Below are positions 42,906 to 50,820 of a DNA stretch of 64,000 nucleotides, one piece after another (within the stretch, counting starts at the first letter, position 1; the number at the start of each line of letters is the position of its first letter). Below the pieces are notes generated by a model, which was given only the letters and a program-made list of their open reading frames with translations, was not told the DNA's origin and searched no databases. The stretch is taken from assembly GCF_003867075.1 (NCBI RefSeq), contig NZ_CP032544.1:1482001-1546000 (forward strand), written 5' to 3'. Both the position numbers and the translations under genes were made by a program. The stretch comes from Tenacibaculum mesophilum. GTDB taxonomy: Bacteria > Bacteroidota > Bacteroidia > Flavobacteriales > Flavobacteriaceae.

Positions 42906-44327
42906 TTATCTATAACTTCTTGGTCCTAAAAAGTTGGTTGTAGTAGTTTCAATAAGTTTATCACCACTATACACTCCTATTTTTAGTTTTTCTTTTTCAT
43001 TTTTCATTTCAGACTGATGTAACTCTATAAATAAGGTTCCTTCTGCTAATCCTTGTTTAGGTACTTCAAAATCTTGATGTGTTACTGTTTCTATTTTTCC
43101 TTTATGAGATAACAATTTATAACTCACATTATCTATTTGTTTTGTTGTTTTATTTACTACTTTAAAAGTGTAAATATTACTAATAACTCCGTTTTCTTTG
43201 TGTTGATACAACTGCCCTGGCAATCGTAAAATTGTTGCTTCTACATCGTTCCTCAAAAACAGCATCCCTATTAAAATTCCTATTAAAATAAACAAAACTG
43301 CTGAGTACCCTTTCATTCTTGCAGTGAATTTAAAAGGTGCTTTCTTTACAATATTTTCTTCACTTGCATAACGAATAAGTCCTTTTGGCAATCCTACCTT
43401 TTCCATTATATGGTCACATTCATCAATACAAGCTGTACAGTTTACACATTCTAATTGCGTACCGTTTCGAATATCTATTCCTGTAGGACATACATGCACA
43501 CATTGAAAACAATCTATACAATCTCCTTTTCCAGACGCTGCTCTATCTTCTTTTTTATTAAACTTTCCTCTCCCTGCTTTTCCTTCTCCTCTTACATGAT
43601 CGTAAGCCACATTAATAGTTTTATTATCTAACAGCACTCCTTGCAGTCTACCATAAGGGCAAGCTATAATGCAAACTTGCTCTCTAAACCATGCAAAAAT
43701 AAAATAGAAAACTCCTGTAAAAATTAGCAATGATATTAAAGTACTAATATGGTCTAATGGGTTACCTGTTATGTAACTTATTAATTTATCACTTCCTATT
43801 AAATATGCTAAGAAAACGTTTGCTATAATAAAAGAGATGATAAAAAAGACTATCCATTTTAAGACTCTTTTTCTTATTTTTTCTGCATTCCAAGCTTGTT
43901 TTGCTAAACGAATTTGTTTTCCTCTATCTCCCTCTATTAAATATTCAATTTTCCTAAAAACCATTTCTAAGAAAATAGTTTGCGGACAAATCCAACCGCA
44001 AAAAATTCGACCAAAAACAACAGTAAATAGAATGATAAACACCACTCCTATTATCATTGAAATCACCATTAAATGAAAGTCTTGTGGCCAAAAAGGAAAT
44101 CCGAAAATGTTAAATTTACGTTCTAAAACATTAAATAGTAAAAACTGATTTCCGTTAATTTTAATAAACGGTGCTAGTAATAAAAACGCTAATAAAAAAT
44201 AGCTTATATAGCTTCGATACTTATAAAACTTTCCGCTTGGTTTTTTTGGAAACACCCAAGCCCTTTTTCCTTCATCATTTATAGTACCAATACTATCTCT
44301 GAATTGTTCGTTTTTGGGTGTTTCCAT
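42906..44327 (-). CDS. ccoG: CcoG/RdxA ferredoxin-like cbb3 assembly factor
   Basis: 473 residues from the ATG at 44327; a TTG two codons upstream is less likely. About five membrane segments. The NosR/NapH-type CGWICPQTIF motif and the double [4Fe-4S] motif CIDCFQCVHVCPTG plus CVNCTACIDECD are present. The C-terminal part is an Ig-like periplasmic domain. CcoG reduces Cu(II) for the CuB centre of cbb3 oxidase. Confidence 0.93.
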   Translation of the reverse strand: METPKNEQFRDSIGTINDEGKRAWVFPKKPSGKFYKYRSYISYFLLAFLLLAPFIKINGNQFLLFNVLERKFNIFGFPFWPQDFHLMVISMIIGVVFIILFTVVFGRIFCGWICPQTIFLEMVFRKIEYLIEGDRGKQIRLAKQAWNAEKIRKRVLKWIVFFIISFIIANVFLAYLIGSDKLISYITGNPLDHISTLISLLIFTGVFYFIFAWFREQVCIIACPYGRLQGVLLDNKTINVAYDHVRGEGKAGRGKFNKKEDRAASGKGDCIDCFQCVHVCPTGIDIRNGTQLECVNCTACIDECDHIMEKVGLPKGLIRYASEENIVKKAPFKFTARMKGYSAVLFILIGILIGMLFLRNDVEATILRLPGQLYQHKENGVISNIYTFKVVNKTTKQIDNVSYKLLSHKGKIETVTHQDFEVPKQGLAEGTLFIELHQSEMKNEKEKLKIGVYSGDKLIETTTTNFLGPRSYR

Positions 44328-44363
44328 AATCAACTATTAAAAACTAATTTGTAACTTCTATTT

Positions 44364-45287
44364 TTATTGAATACTATCTTTTACTTGCTCTTCTACTGGT
44401 TCTGCAACAGTTGATGCTTGACCTTCTTCTTTATATAACTCTCCTTGAGGTTCTTTTGGTTTTGCTGGTGTAGTTCCTTGTAAAGAAATTATATAACTCG
44501 CAACCTTTTGAATGTCTTTAGGTTTTAATGTTTTGTTCCAAGCAACCATACCTTTACCATCTCTACCTCCATTAGCAACTGTATTAAAAATATTCTTCAT
44601 TCCTCCTCCTAAAATCCAATACTCATCTGTCAGATTAGGTCCTATACCTCCTCCTCCATCAGCCATATGACATGCTGCACAGTTTAAATTAAATACAGCT
44701 TTACCTCTACTTAAATCGGCATCAGAAGTTAATACTGTAGCAGTTTCTGCATCAATAATAGCTTCCTTTGAGTTTGATTTAAATGCTGCTAATTCTCTTT
44801 TAGCTTCTGCTACTGCTTGAGCATACTCCATTTCTTGGTTATCTGCTCCTAATACATGATATCTTACTAAATATACTGCTGCAAAAATGATTGTTGCATA
44901 GAACATATATAGCCACCATGGTGGTAAGTTATTGTCTAACTCTTTAATTCCATCATAATTATGATCAAGAATAATTTCATCTTCTTGCTCAATTGCTTTG
45001 GCCTCTGTCCATTTACTAATAAGTTTTTTAGCCCAAGCCCATTTATCAACTTCTTCTGGTTTAATTCCATCTTTTTCCATTTGAAGTTGCTCTGCTCTTT
45101 GCTGAGCCACAATATTTAAAACTTCTTTTAAAACTACAACAGTTATAAGCCCTACAATCGCTATCCAAACTAATGGGTGTTCATATAGACTAAATGGATT
45201 TTGATATGATTTAATTGCAGTAGCAATAGCAAAAAAGGTTACTGCAACAAAAATGATATATACTATAGACTGAAAATATTTTTTCAT
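44364..45287 (-). CDS. ccoP: cbb3 oxidase subunit CcoP, mono-haem type
   Basis: 307 residues with two membrane segments: an N-terminal hairpin (SIVYIIFVAVTFFAIATAI and VWIAIVGLITVVVLKEVL), then LPPWWLYMFYATIIFAAVYLVRY in the middle. Only one haem c motif is present (Cys203-x-x-Cys206-His207 in NLNCAACHMADGGGG). Proteobacterial CcoP has two. The single-haem version with an extra N-terminal region is the Bacteroidota form. The C-terminal tail is acidic. Confidence 0.93.
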   Translation of the reverse strand: MKKYFQSIVYIIFVAVTFFAIATAIKSYQNPFSLYEHPLVWIAIVGLITVVVLKEVLNIVAQQRAEQLQMEKDGIKPEEVDKWAWAKKLISKWTEAKAIEQEDEIILDHNYDGIKELDNNLPPWWLYMFYATIIFAAVYLVRYHVLGADNQEMEYAQAVAEAKRELAAFKSNSKEAIIDAETATVLTSDADLSRGKAVFNLNCAACHMADGGGGIGPNLTDEYWILGGGMKNIFNTVANGGRDGKGMVAWNKTLKPKDIQKVASYIISLQGTTPAKPKEPQGELYKEEGQASTVAEPVEEQVKDSIQ

Positions 45288-45301
45288 CTTTTTAAATTTT
45301 A

Positions 45302-45469
45302 CTAATTATCTAAAGGCAATTCACTTACCCTACTTATATATTCTTTCTTGGCTGTAAATACCCACCAAAACAACACTACAAAAAATGTAAAGAATATGGT
45401 TAGTGAAATAATTGGGTATATTTCAATACCTGCAATAGTTTCCATATGATTTTTTACAAACTTTAACAT
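45302..45469 (-). CDS. ccoQ: CcoQ/FixQ-like small subunit
   Basis: 55 residues with one membrane segment (YPIISLTIFFTFFVVLFWWVF) followed by AKKEYISRVSELPL, the form of CcoQ. It sits between ccoNO (5 bp) and ccoP (14 bp), the usual position for this gene. Confidence 0.88.
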   Translation of the reverse strand: MLKFVKNHMETIAGIEIYPIISLTIFFTFFVVLFWWVFTAKKEYISRVSELPLDN

Positions 45470-45474
45470 AATTT

Positions 45475-47676
45475 CTAGTTTTTAGCGCTTAATTGGTCTT
45501 GAACATCTTTAATCTTAATATCGGTACCTAATCGTTGTAAATAAGCGATTAAGGCTACGATTTCCCTATCTTTCATTTCTATGAAAGTTTGTCCATTTTC
45601 TTGAGCATACTTTTTATCTGCTTCATAGTTTGTTGCAAAGTCTGGATCAGCATACAAGTTCTCTTGAATTTTAGCTCCTTGCTCTTCCATGCTTGTTTGT
45701 GCATTTGCAATATCTTCTTCCGTATAAGGAACTCCTAAGCTAACCATTGCTTTCATTTTGCTTTCGGTATCACTCTTATCTAACTTATTTCTTACTAACC
45801 ATTGGTATGCTGGCATAATAGATCCTGGAGATGTACTTTGTGGATCATACATATGATTTAAATGCCAACTATCGTTATACTTTCCTCCAACTCTTAATAA
45901 ATCTGGACCTGTACGTTTAGAACCCCATAAAAACGGATGGTCGTATACAAACTCTCCTGCTTTTGCAAATTCTCCATAACGTTCTACTTCCGATCTAAAT
46001 GGACGTACCATTTGTGAGTGACATCCCACACATCCTTCACGGATATAAATATCTCTACCTTCTAATTCTAGAGGAGTATAAGGTTGTACGCTTGTTATTG
46101 TTGGAATATTAGATTTTACTAATAATGTTGGAATAATTTGAACAACTCCTCCTATTAAAATCGCCACTGTAGCATATATAGTTAATTTTACAGGCCTTCT
46201 TTCTAACCAAGTATGCCAACCTTCTTTAGAAGTTCTGTATTTAGATACTTTTGTTAATGCCGCTGCTTCTGCTAGTTCATCTGTTACTCCACTTCCTGAT
46301 CTTACCGTTTTAACAATGTTATATAACATTACAAATGCTCCAAGGATAAATAAGCTTCCTCCAATAGCACGCATCCAATACATTGGAATAATTTCGTTTA
46401 CTGTTTCTAAGAAGTTACCATAAGTTAACGTTCCATCTGGATTAAACTGTTTCCACATTGAAGCTTGTACAAATCCTGCAACATACATTGGTAGCGCATA
46501 CATAATAATACCTAAAGTTCCAATCCAGAAATGGAAGTTAGCCAATGCTGTAGAATATAATTTTGTTTTGAACATTCTTGGTACTAACCAGTATAACATA
46601 CCGAAAGTTAAGAATCCGTTCCAAGCTAAGGCTCCTACGTGTACGTGAGCGATAATCCAATCACTAAAGTGCGCAATTGCATTTACATTCTTTAATGATA
46701 ACATTGGTCCCTCAAAAGTTGCCATACCATAACCTGTAATTGCAACTACCATGAATTTTAATACTGGATCTACTCTTACTTTATCCCAAGCTCCACGAAG
46801 AGTTAACAATCCGTTAATCATACCTCCCCAAGATGGTGCAATTAACATTACTGAGAACGCAACTCCTAAATTTTGAGCCCAATCTGGTAATGATGTATAT
46901 AATAAGTGGTGAGGCCCTGCCCAGATGTAGATAAAAATTAATGACCAAAAGTGCACAATAGATAATCTATATGAATATACTGGACGATTAGCCGCTTTAG
47001 GAACAAAGTAATACATTAATCCTAAGAACGGAGTCGTTAAGAAGAATGCCACAGCGTTGTGTCCGTACCACCATTGTACCAGTGCATCTTGAACCCCTGC
47101 ATACACTGAGTAACTTTTCATGAAACTTACTGGCAACTCTAAACTATTAAAAATATGTAATACTGCTACGGTTACAAAAGTTCCTAGGTAAAACCAAATT
47201 GCTACATATAAATGACGTTGTCTTCTTTGTAAGATTGTCCAAATCATGTTAGCACCAAAAGCCACCCAAACTAGGGCTATGGCAATATCGATTGGCCATT
47301 CTAATTCAGCGTATTCTTTTGAAGTGGTATACCCTAGCGGAAGTGTTATGGCTGCTGCAACAATTATTAACTGCCATCCCCAAAAGTTAAAGTTACTTAA
47401 AAAATCACTCGCCATACGGGCTTTCAGTAATCGCTGTAGTGAGTAGTAAACTCCTGCAAAAATGGCATTTCCAACGAATGCAAAAATTACTGCGTTCGTA
47501 TGTAATGGTCTTAAACGTCCAAAACTTAACCACGAAATACCGTCAGTTAAATTTGGGAATAAAAACATAAAAGCCAATAACAATCCCACTGAAAAACCTA
47601 CTATTCCCCATAGTAAGGTTGCGTAGATGAATTTTTTTACGATCTTATTATCGTAATAAAATTGTTGCATTTCCAT
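45475..47676 (-). CDS. ccoNO: Fused cbb3 cytochrome c oxidase CcoN-CcoO
   Basis: 733 residues in one chain. Residues 1 to about 480 are CcoN, with twelve helices and the haem b / CuB histidines (for example LRPLHTNAVIFAFVGN, QWWYGHNAVAFF, WAGPHHLLYTSLP, IAHVHVGALAWNG). Residues about 500-733 are CcoO, with a helix and one haem c site (Cys549-x-x-Cys552-His553 in REGCVGCHSQMVRP). The fusion is the usual Bacteroidota arrangement. It reduces O2 to water with high affinity. Start is the ATG at 47676, or the ATG two codons later. Confidence 0.96.
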   Translation of the reverse strand: MEMQQFYYDNKIVKKFIYATLLWGIVGFSVGLLLAFMFLFPNLTDGISWLSFGRLRPLHTNAVIFAFVGNAIFAGVYYSLQRLLKARMASDFLSNFNFWGWQLIIVAAAITLPLGYTTSKEYAELEWPIDIAIALVWVAFGANMIWTILQRRQRHLYVAIWFYLGTFVTVAVLHIFNSLELPVSFMKSYSVYAGVQDALVQWWYGHNAVAFFLTTPFLGLMYYFVPKAANRPVYSYRLSIVHFWSLIFIYIWAGPHHLLYTSLPDWAQNLGVAFSVMLIAPSWGGMINGLLTLRGAWDKVRVDPVLKFMVVAITGYGMATFEGPMLSLKNVNAIAHFSDWIIAHVHVGALAWNGFLTFGMLYWLVPRMFKTKLYSTALANFHFWIGTLGIIMYALPMYVAGFVQASMWKQFNPDGTLTYGNFLETVNEIIPMYWMRAIGGSLFILGAFVMLYNIVKTVRSGSGVTDELAEAAALTKVSKYRTSKEGWHTWLERRPVKLTIYATVAILIGGVVQIIPTLLVKSNIPTITSVQPYTPLELEGRDIYIREGCVGCHSQMVRPFRSEVERYGEFAKAGEFVYDHPFLWGSKRTGPDLLRVGGKYNDSWHLNHMYDPQSTSPGSIMPAYQWLVRNKLDKSDTESKMKAMVSLGVPYTEEDIANAQTSMEEQGAKIQENLYADPDFATNYEADKKYAQENGQTFIEMKDREIVALIAYLQRLGTDIKIKDVQDQLSAKN

Positions 47677-47709
47677 AATCTATTTGAATTTAATATCTAT
47701 TGTTAATTG

Positions 47710-47874
47710 TTAGTTCTTTGTTTCCTCTTTTACCAATTCATCATCAAACAACATGCGAACCGACGGCGTGTACGAATCATCGTACTGCCCTTTTTTTACT
47801 GAAACAATAAATGCTATAAAGAAAATAATAGCCACTAAAATACTTAGTGATAATAGTAAGTAAATAACGCTCAT
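47710..47874 (-). CDS. ccoS: CcoS cbb3 oxidase maturation protein
   Basis: 54 residues, one membrane segment (IYLLLSLSILVAIIFFIAFIVSV), then the typical KKGQYDDSYTPSVRMLFDDE. It is the first gene of the oxidase operon, 33 bp upstream of ccoNO. CcoS is needed for cofactor insertion into CcoN. Confidence 0.92.
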   Translation of the reverse strand: MSVIYLLLSLSILVAIIFFIAFIVSVKKGQYDDSYTPSVRMLFDDELVKEETKN

Positions 47875-47880
47875 ATCTTG

Positions 47881-47892
47881 CCTGATAATTAT
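47881..47892 (+). promoter_or_regulatory. Second FNR half-site in the ccoS leader
   Basis: CCTGATAATTAT, a 12-nt copy of one side of the ccoI/fnr dyad (minus strand 53258-53247). The other half-site is broken (ATAG instead of ATCA). It lies between the predicted transcription start and the ccoS ATG. Confidence 0.35.
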
Positions 47893-47896
47893 AGTT

Positions 47897-47904
47897 CAAA
47901 GATA
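47897..47904 (-). promoter_or_regulatory. -7 element TATCTTTG of the ccoS operon promoter
   Basis: Exact TAnnTTTG match on the minus strand, 22 bp before the ATG. No TTTG is present at -33, as expected for an activator-dependent promoter. Confidence 0.65.
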
Positions 47905-47926
47905 CTTGTGAAGATTCTCTTAAAAT

Positions 47927-47940
47927 ATGACTTTTGTCAT
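47927..47940. promoter_or_regulatory. FNR-like dyad of the cco operon promoter
   Basis: Perfect dyad ATGAC-TTTT-GTCAT, centre 47933.5, which is 36.5 bp from the last base of the -7 element. This places it near -41.5, the class II activator position. Confidence 0.7.
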
Positions 47941-47958
47941 GTTTCAAGTTTTTTACAC

Positions 47959-47988
47959 AAAAAAACTCGAAGATTTTTTCTTCGAGTT
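47959..47988 (-). terminator. Terminator after hemN
   Basis: 9-bp stem AACTCGAAG / CTTCGAGTT (47964-47972 with 47980-47988) followed on the minus strand by a T run. Confidence 0.8.
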
Positions 47989-47997
47989 ATTTGTTGT

Positions 47998-49359
47998 TTA
48001 AATTGTCATTGAAAACAGTTGGGTTTCAGGTTGTTTTTTGTGTAACTTTTTATCAAATGCCATACAAATATTACGCACATAGGGTCTTGCCTTTTCTGGA
48101 ACGGTTAACTTACTCCCTTTTATAGAAACCAAACCATCAGCCATCATTTCTTCTAATTTTTCTATATGTGTTTCTATATTTTCAATCTGTAACTGCTCTT
48201 CTTCCCACGAAGTGGAAAAGTGACACATGATATTTAAAATATGTTTTCTAATTTTTAAATCTTCTTCAGATAATATATGCCCTCTAAACACAGGAATTTC
48301 TCCTTCGTTTACAACGCTTTCATACTCTTTTACCGTTTTTACATTTTGTGCAAACCCGTACCAAGAATCAGATATTGACGACATTCCTAAACCAATCATT
48401 AATTGTGTTTTATTGGCGGTATACCCCATAAAATTACGATGCAACGTTTTCTTTTTTGTGGCTTCATACAAGCTATCAGTAGGTAATGCAAAATGATCCA
48501 TTCCTATTTCTATGTAACCCATTTCTGCAAACAATTTCTTTCCTATTTCATACAACTCTCGCTTTTCTTCATTTTTTGGTAGGTCATTTTCATTAAATCC
48601 TCGCTGTCCAACTCCTTTTACCCACGGAACATGCGCATAACTATAAAACGAAATTCTATCAGGTTCTAGCTCTTTTGTTTTATTAATAGTATGAATTACA
48701 TTTTCCTTGGTTTGAAACGGAAGTCCAAATACCAAATCGTGACTGATAGATGTATATCCTATTTCTTTTGCCCAATTATGTACGTTTTGAACATTTTCAA
48801 AAGGCTGAATTCGATGAATTGCTTCTTGTACTTTTGGATTGTAATCTTGCACTCCAAAACTTACTCGTGTAAATCCTAAGTCATACAAAGTTTGTAGGTG
48901 TTCTTTTGTGGTGTTGTTTGGATGCCCTTCAAAACTAAATTCATGATTGGGATGTTTTTCTGCGTTCATAAAAATCCCATCAATTAATCTTTTTAATTGT
49001 TTTTCTGAAAAGAATGTTGGAGTCCCTCCTCCTAAATGGATTTCTTTTATTATAGGTGTTTCATCTACCAAATTAACATATAGCTGCCATTCTTTTAAAA
49101 CAGTTTCTATATACGGATCTTCCATTTCATGACGTTTTGTTATATGTTTATGGCATGCACAAAACGTACATAAACTCTCGCAAAATGGTAAGTGAATATA
49201 TAAGCTAATTCCTTCTGATGAGTTACTTTCGATAAACGATTGTTTAAAAGTTTTAATCCATTTTTCTTTTGAGAAGCTATCATTCTCCCAATACGGAACG
49301 GTTGGATAACTTGTATATCTTGGTCCTGGAATATTATATTTTTGAATAAGTGAATTCAT
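47998..49359 (-). CDS. hemN: Oxygen-independent coproporphyrinogen III oxidase
   Basis: 453 residues. The radical SAM cluster motif CxxxCxxC is in LPFCESLCTFCACHKH, preceded by PGPRYTSYPTVPYW, the HemN N-terminal signature. EIHLGGGTPTF and FEGHPNNTTKEHL follow. The enzyme makes protoporphyrinogen IX without O2, so it feeds haem synthesis for the oxidase when oxygen is scarce. It is the last gene of the likely ccoI-deoC-deoD-hemN operon. Confidence 0.96.
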   Translation of the reverse strand: MNSLIQKYNIPGPRYTSYPTVPYWENDSFSKEKWIKTFKQSFIESNSSEGISLYIHLPFCESLCTFCACHKHITKRHEMEDPYIETVLKEWQLYVNLVDETPIIKEIHLGGGTPTFFSEKQLKRLIDGIFMNAEKHPNHEFSFEGHPNNTTKEHLQTLYDLGFTRVSFGVQDYNPKVQEAIHRIQPFENVQNVHNWAKEIGYTSISHDLVFGLPFQTKENVIHTINKTKELEPDRISFYSYAHVPWVKGVGQRGFNENDLPKNEEKRELYEIGKKLFAEMGYIEIGMDHFALPTDSLYEATKKKTLHRNFMGYTANKTQLMIGLGMSSISDSWYGFAQNVKTVKEYESVVNEGEIPVFRGHILSEEDLKIRKHILNIMCHFSTSWEEEQLQIENIETHIEKLEEMMADGLVSIKGSKLTVPEKARPYVRNICMAFDKKLHKKQPETQLFSMTI

Positions 49360-49412
49360 ATTCTATGCTACTGTTTTGTTTCATTCTTCATCAAAACCTC
49401 TTAAAATGACGA

Positions 49413-50111
49413 TTAAGCCAATTCTAAAGCGATTTCAATCATTTCTTTAAAGGTTTGTTCTCTTTCTTCAGCAGTTGTTCTTTCTCCAGTAACTAAACTA
49501 TCTGAAATGGTTAAAATTGACAGTGCATTTACTTTGTGTTTTGCTGCAACAGTATATAATCCATTTGTTTCCATCTCAACACAAAGCACCCCATAATCTG
49601 CCCACTTTTTATAGCTTTCAAATTCATCAGCATAAAACTCATCTGAACTTAAAATATTTCCTGATTTTAGCGGAATTCCTTTGTTTTTTGCTACATCAAC
49701 TGCTTTTTGGAATAGTTCAAAACTTGCTGTCGGCGCATAGTCGGCTCCGTTGAAACGTATGGTATTTAATCCAGAATTTGTCGATGCTGCCATGGCTATA
49801 ACAATATCTCTAATTTTTACATCTTCTTGATAAGAACCAGCTGAACCTACTCTTATTAAATTTTTAACTCCATACTCTGTAATTAATTCATGACAATAAA
49901 TTAATGTGGAAGGAATTCCCATTCCAGTTCCTTGAACAGATATTCGCTTTCTTTGATACGTCCCTGTAAAACCTAGCATTCCACGAACATCATTGTAACA
50001 CGTTGGATTTTCTAAAAATGTTTCTGCTATCCATTTTGCGCGCATAGGATCACCTGGTAATAAAACAGTTTCTGCTATTTCTCCTTTCTTTGCTTCTATA
50101 TGTACGCTCAT
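49413..50111 (-). CDS. deoD: Purine nucleoside phosphorylase, DeoD type
   Basis: 232 residues, the normal size for the hexameric trimer-of-dimers type. [33 protein letters not shown] and the [11 protein letters not shown] block with the substrate Glu and Met are visible; the catalytic Asp lies in [10 protein letters not shown]. It splits purine (deoxy)nucleosides with phosphate to base and (deoxy)ribose 1-phosphate. It is 39 bp after deoC. Confidence 0.94.
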   Translation of the reverse strand: MSVHIEAKKGEIAETVLLPGDPMRAKWIAETFLENPTCYNDVRGMLGFTGTYQRKRISVQGTGMGIPSTLIYCHELITEYGVKNLIRVGSAGSYQEDVKIRDIVIAMAASTNSGLNTIRFNGADYAPTASFELFQKAVDVAKNKGIPLKSGNILSSDEFYADEFESYKKWADYGVLCVEMETNGLYTVAAKHKVNALSILTISDSLVTGERTTAEEREQTFKEMIEIALELA

Positions 50112-50150
50112 TCTTTGTTCTTTTAGATTTTGAGTTATTAAAAACTTATT

Positions 50151-50816
50151 TTAATACTGATTCTTATCTGAAATACCACTCGTTACTAATGAAACACCTG
50201 ACGAGGTTCCTAAACGAGTTACTCCCATTTCTATGTACCTCTTAGCTGTTTCAATATCTCTAATACCACCAGCTGCTTTTATCTGTGCTTTTCCATCTAC
50301 AACACTATCCATTATCGCTACATCTTTAAAAGTAGCCCCTCCAGTACCAAAACCTGTAGATGTTTTTACAAAATCAGCCCCGGCTTCTACCGCTAATTGA
50401 CTTGCTATTTTTATTTGTTCCTTAGATAGATAACAGTTTTCAAAAATTACTTTTAATATATTTTCTCCTATTTCTTCTTTAATCAACCGAATTTCTTTTT
50501 CTACATAATTTTCTTCACCATCTAACAACTTACCTATATTGATAACCATATCTATTTCTGAAGCTCCATTTTTTATACATTCTTTGGCTTCAAAAATTTT
50601 AGCTTTGGTAGTCATTGCTCCTAAAGGAAAACCTACTACAGCTGCTATTTTTACATCCGAACCTTTTAACTCTTTGGCTACCAATTCTACATAACATCCA
50701 TTTACACAAACTGCATAAAAGTTATATTTTTTGGCCTCATTACACAGCTTTACTATATCTGCTTTAGTTGCTGTAGCTTTTAATAAAGTATGATCTATAT
50801 ATTTATTAATCTGCAT
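50151..50816 (-). CDS. deoC: Deoxyribose-phosphate aldolase
   Basis: 221 residues. The Schiff-base Lys lies in ADFVKTSTGFGTGGAT and the second catalytic Lys in AQIKAAGGIRD. It begins with KYIDHTLLKATATKADI. The enzyme converts deoxyribose 5-phosphate to acetaldehyde and glyceraldehyde 3-phosphate. Only 4 bp separate it from the upstream ccoI, so the two are in one transcript. Confidence 0.95.
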   Translation of the reverse strand: MQINKYIDHTLLKATATKADIVKLCNEAKKYNFYAVCVNGCYVELVAKELKGSDVKIAAVVGFPLGAMTTKAKIFEAKECIKNGASEIDMVINIGKLLDGEENYVEKEIRLIKEEIGENILKVIFENCYLSKEQIKIASQLAVEAGADFVKTSTGFGTGGATFKDVAIMDSVVDGKAQIKAAGGIRDIETAKRYIEMGVTRLGTSSGVSLVTSGISDKNQY

Positions 50817-50820
50817 CTTT

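Noticed and set aside
49360..49412. FNR-like dyad before hemN
   Set aside because: Only a half-site-like ATCAAAA is present and no TAnnTTTG element; hemN is better explained as the end of the ccoI operon.
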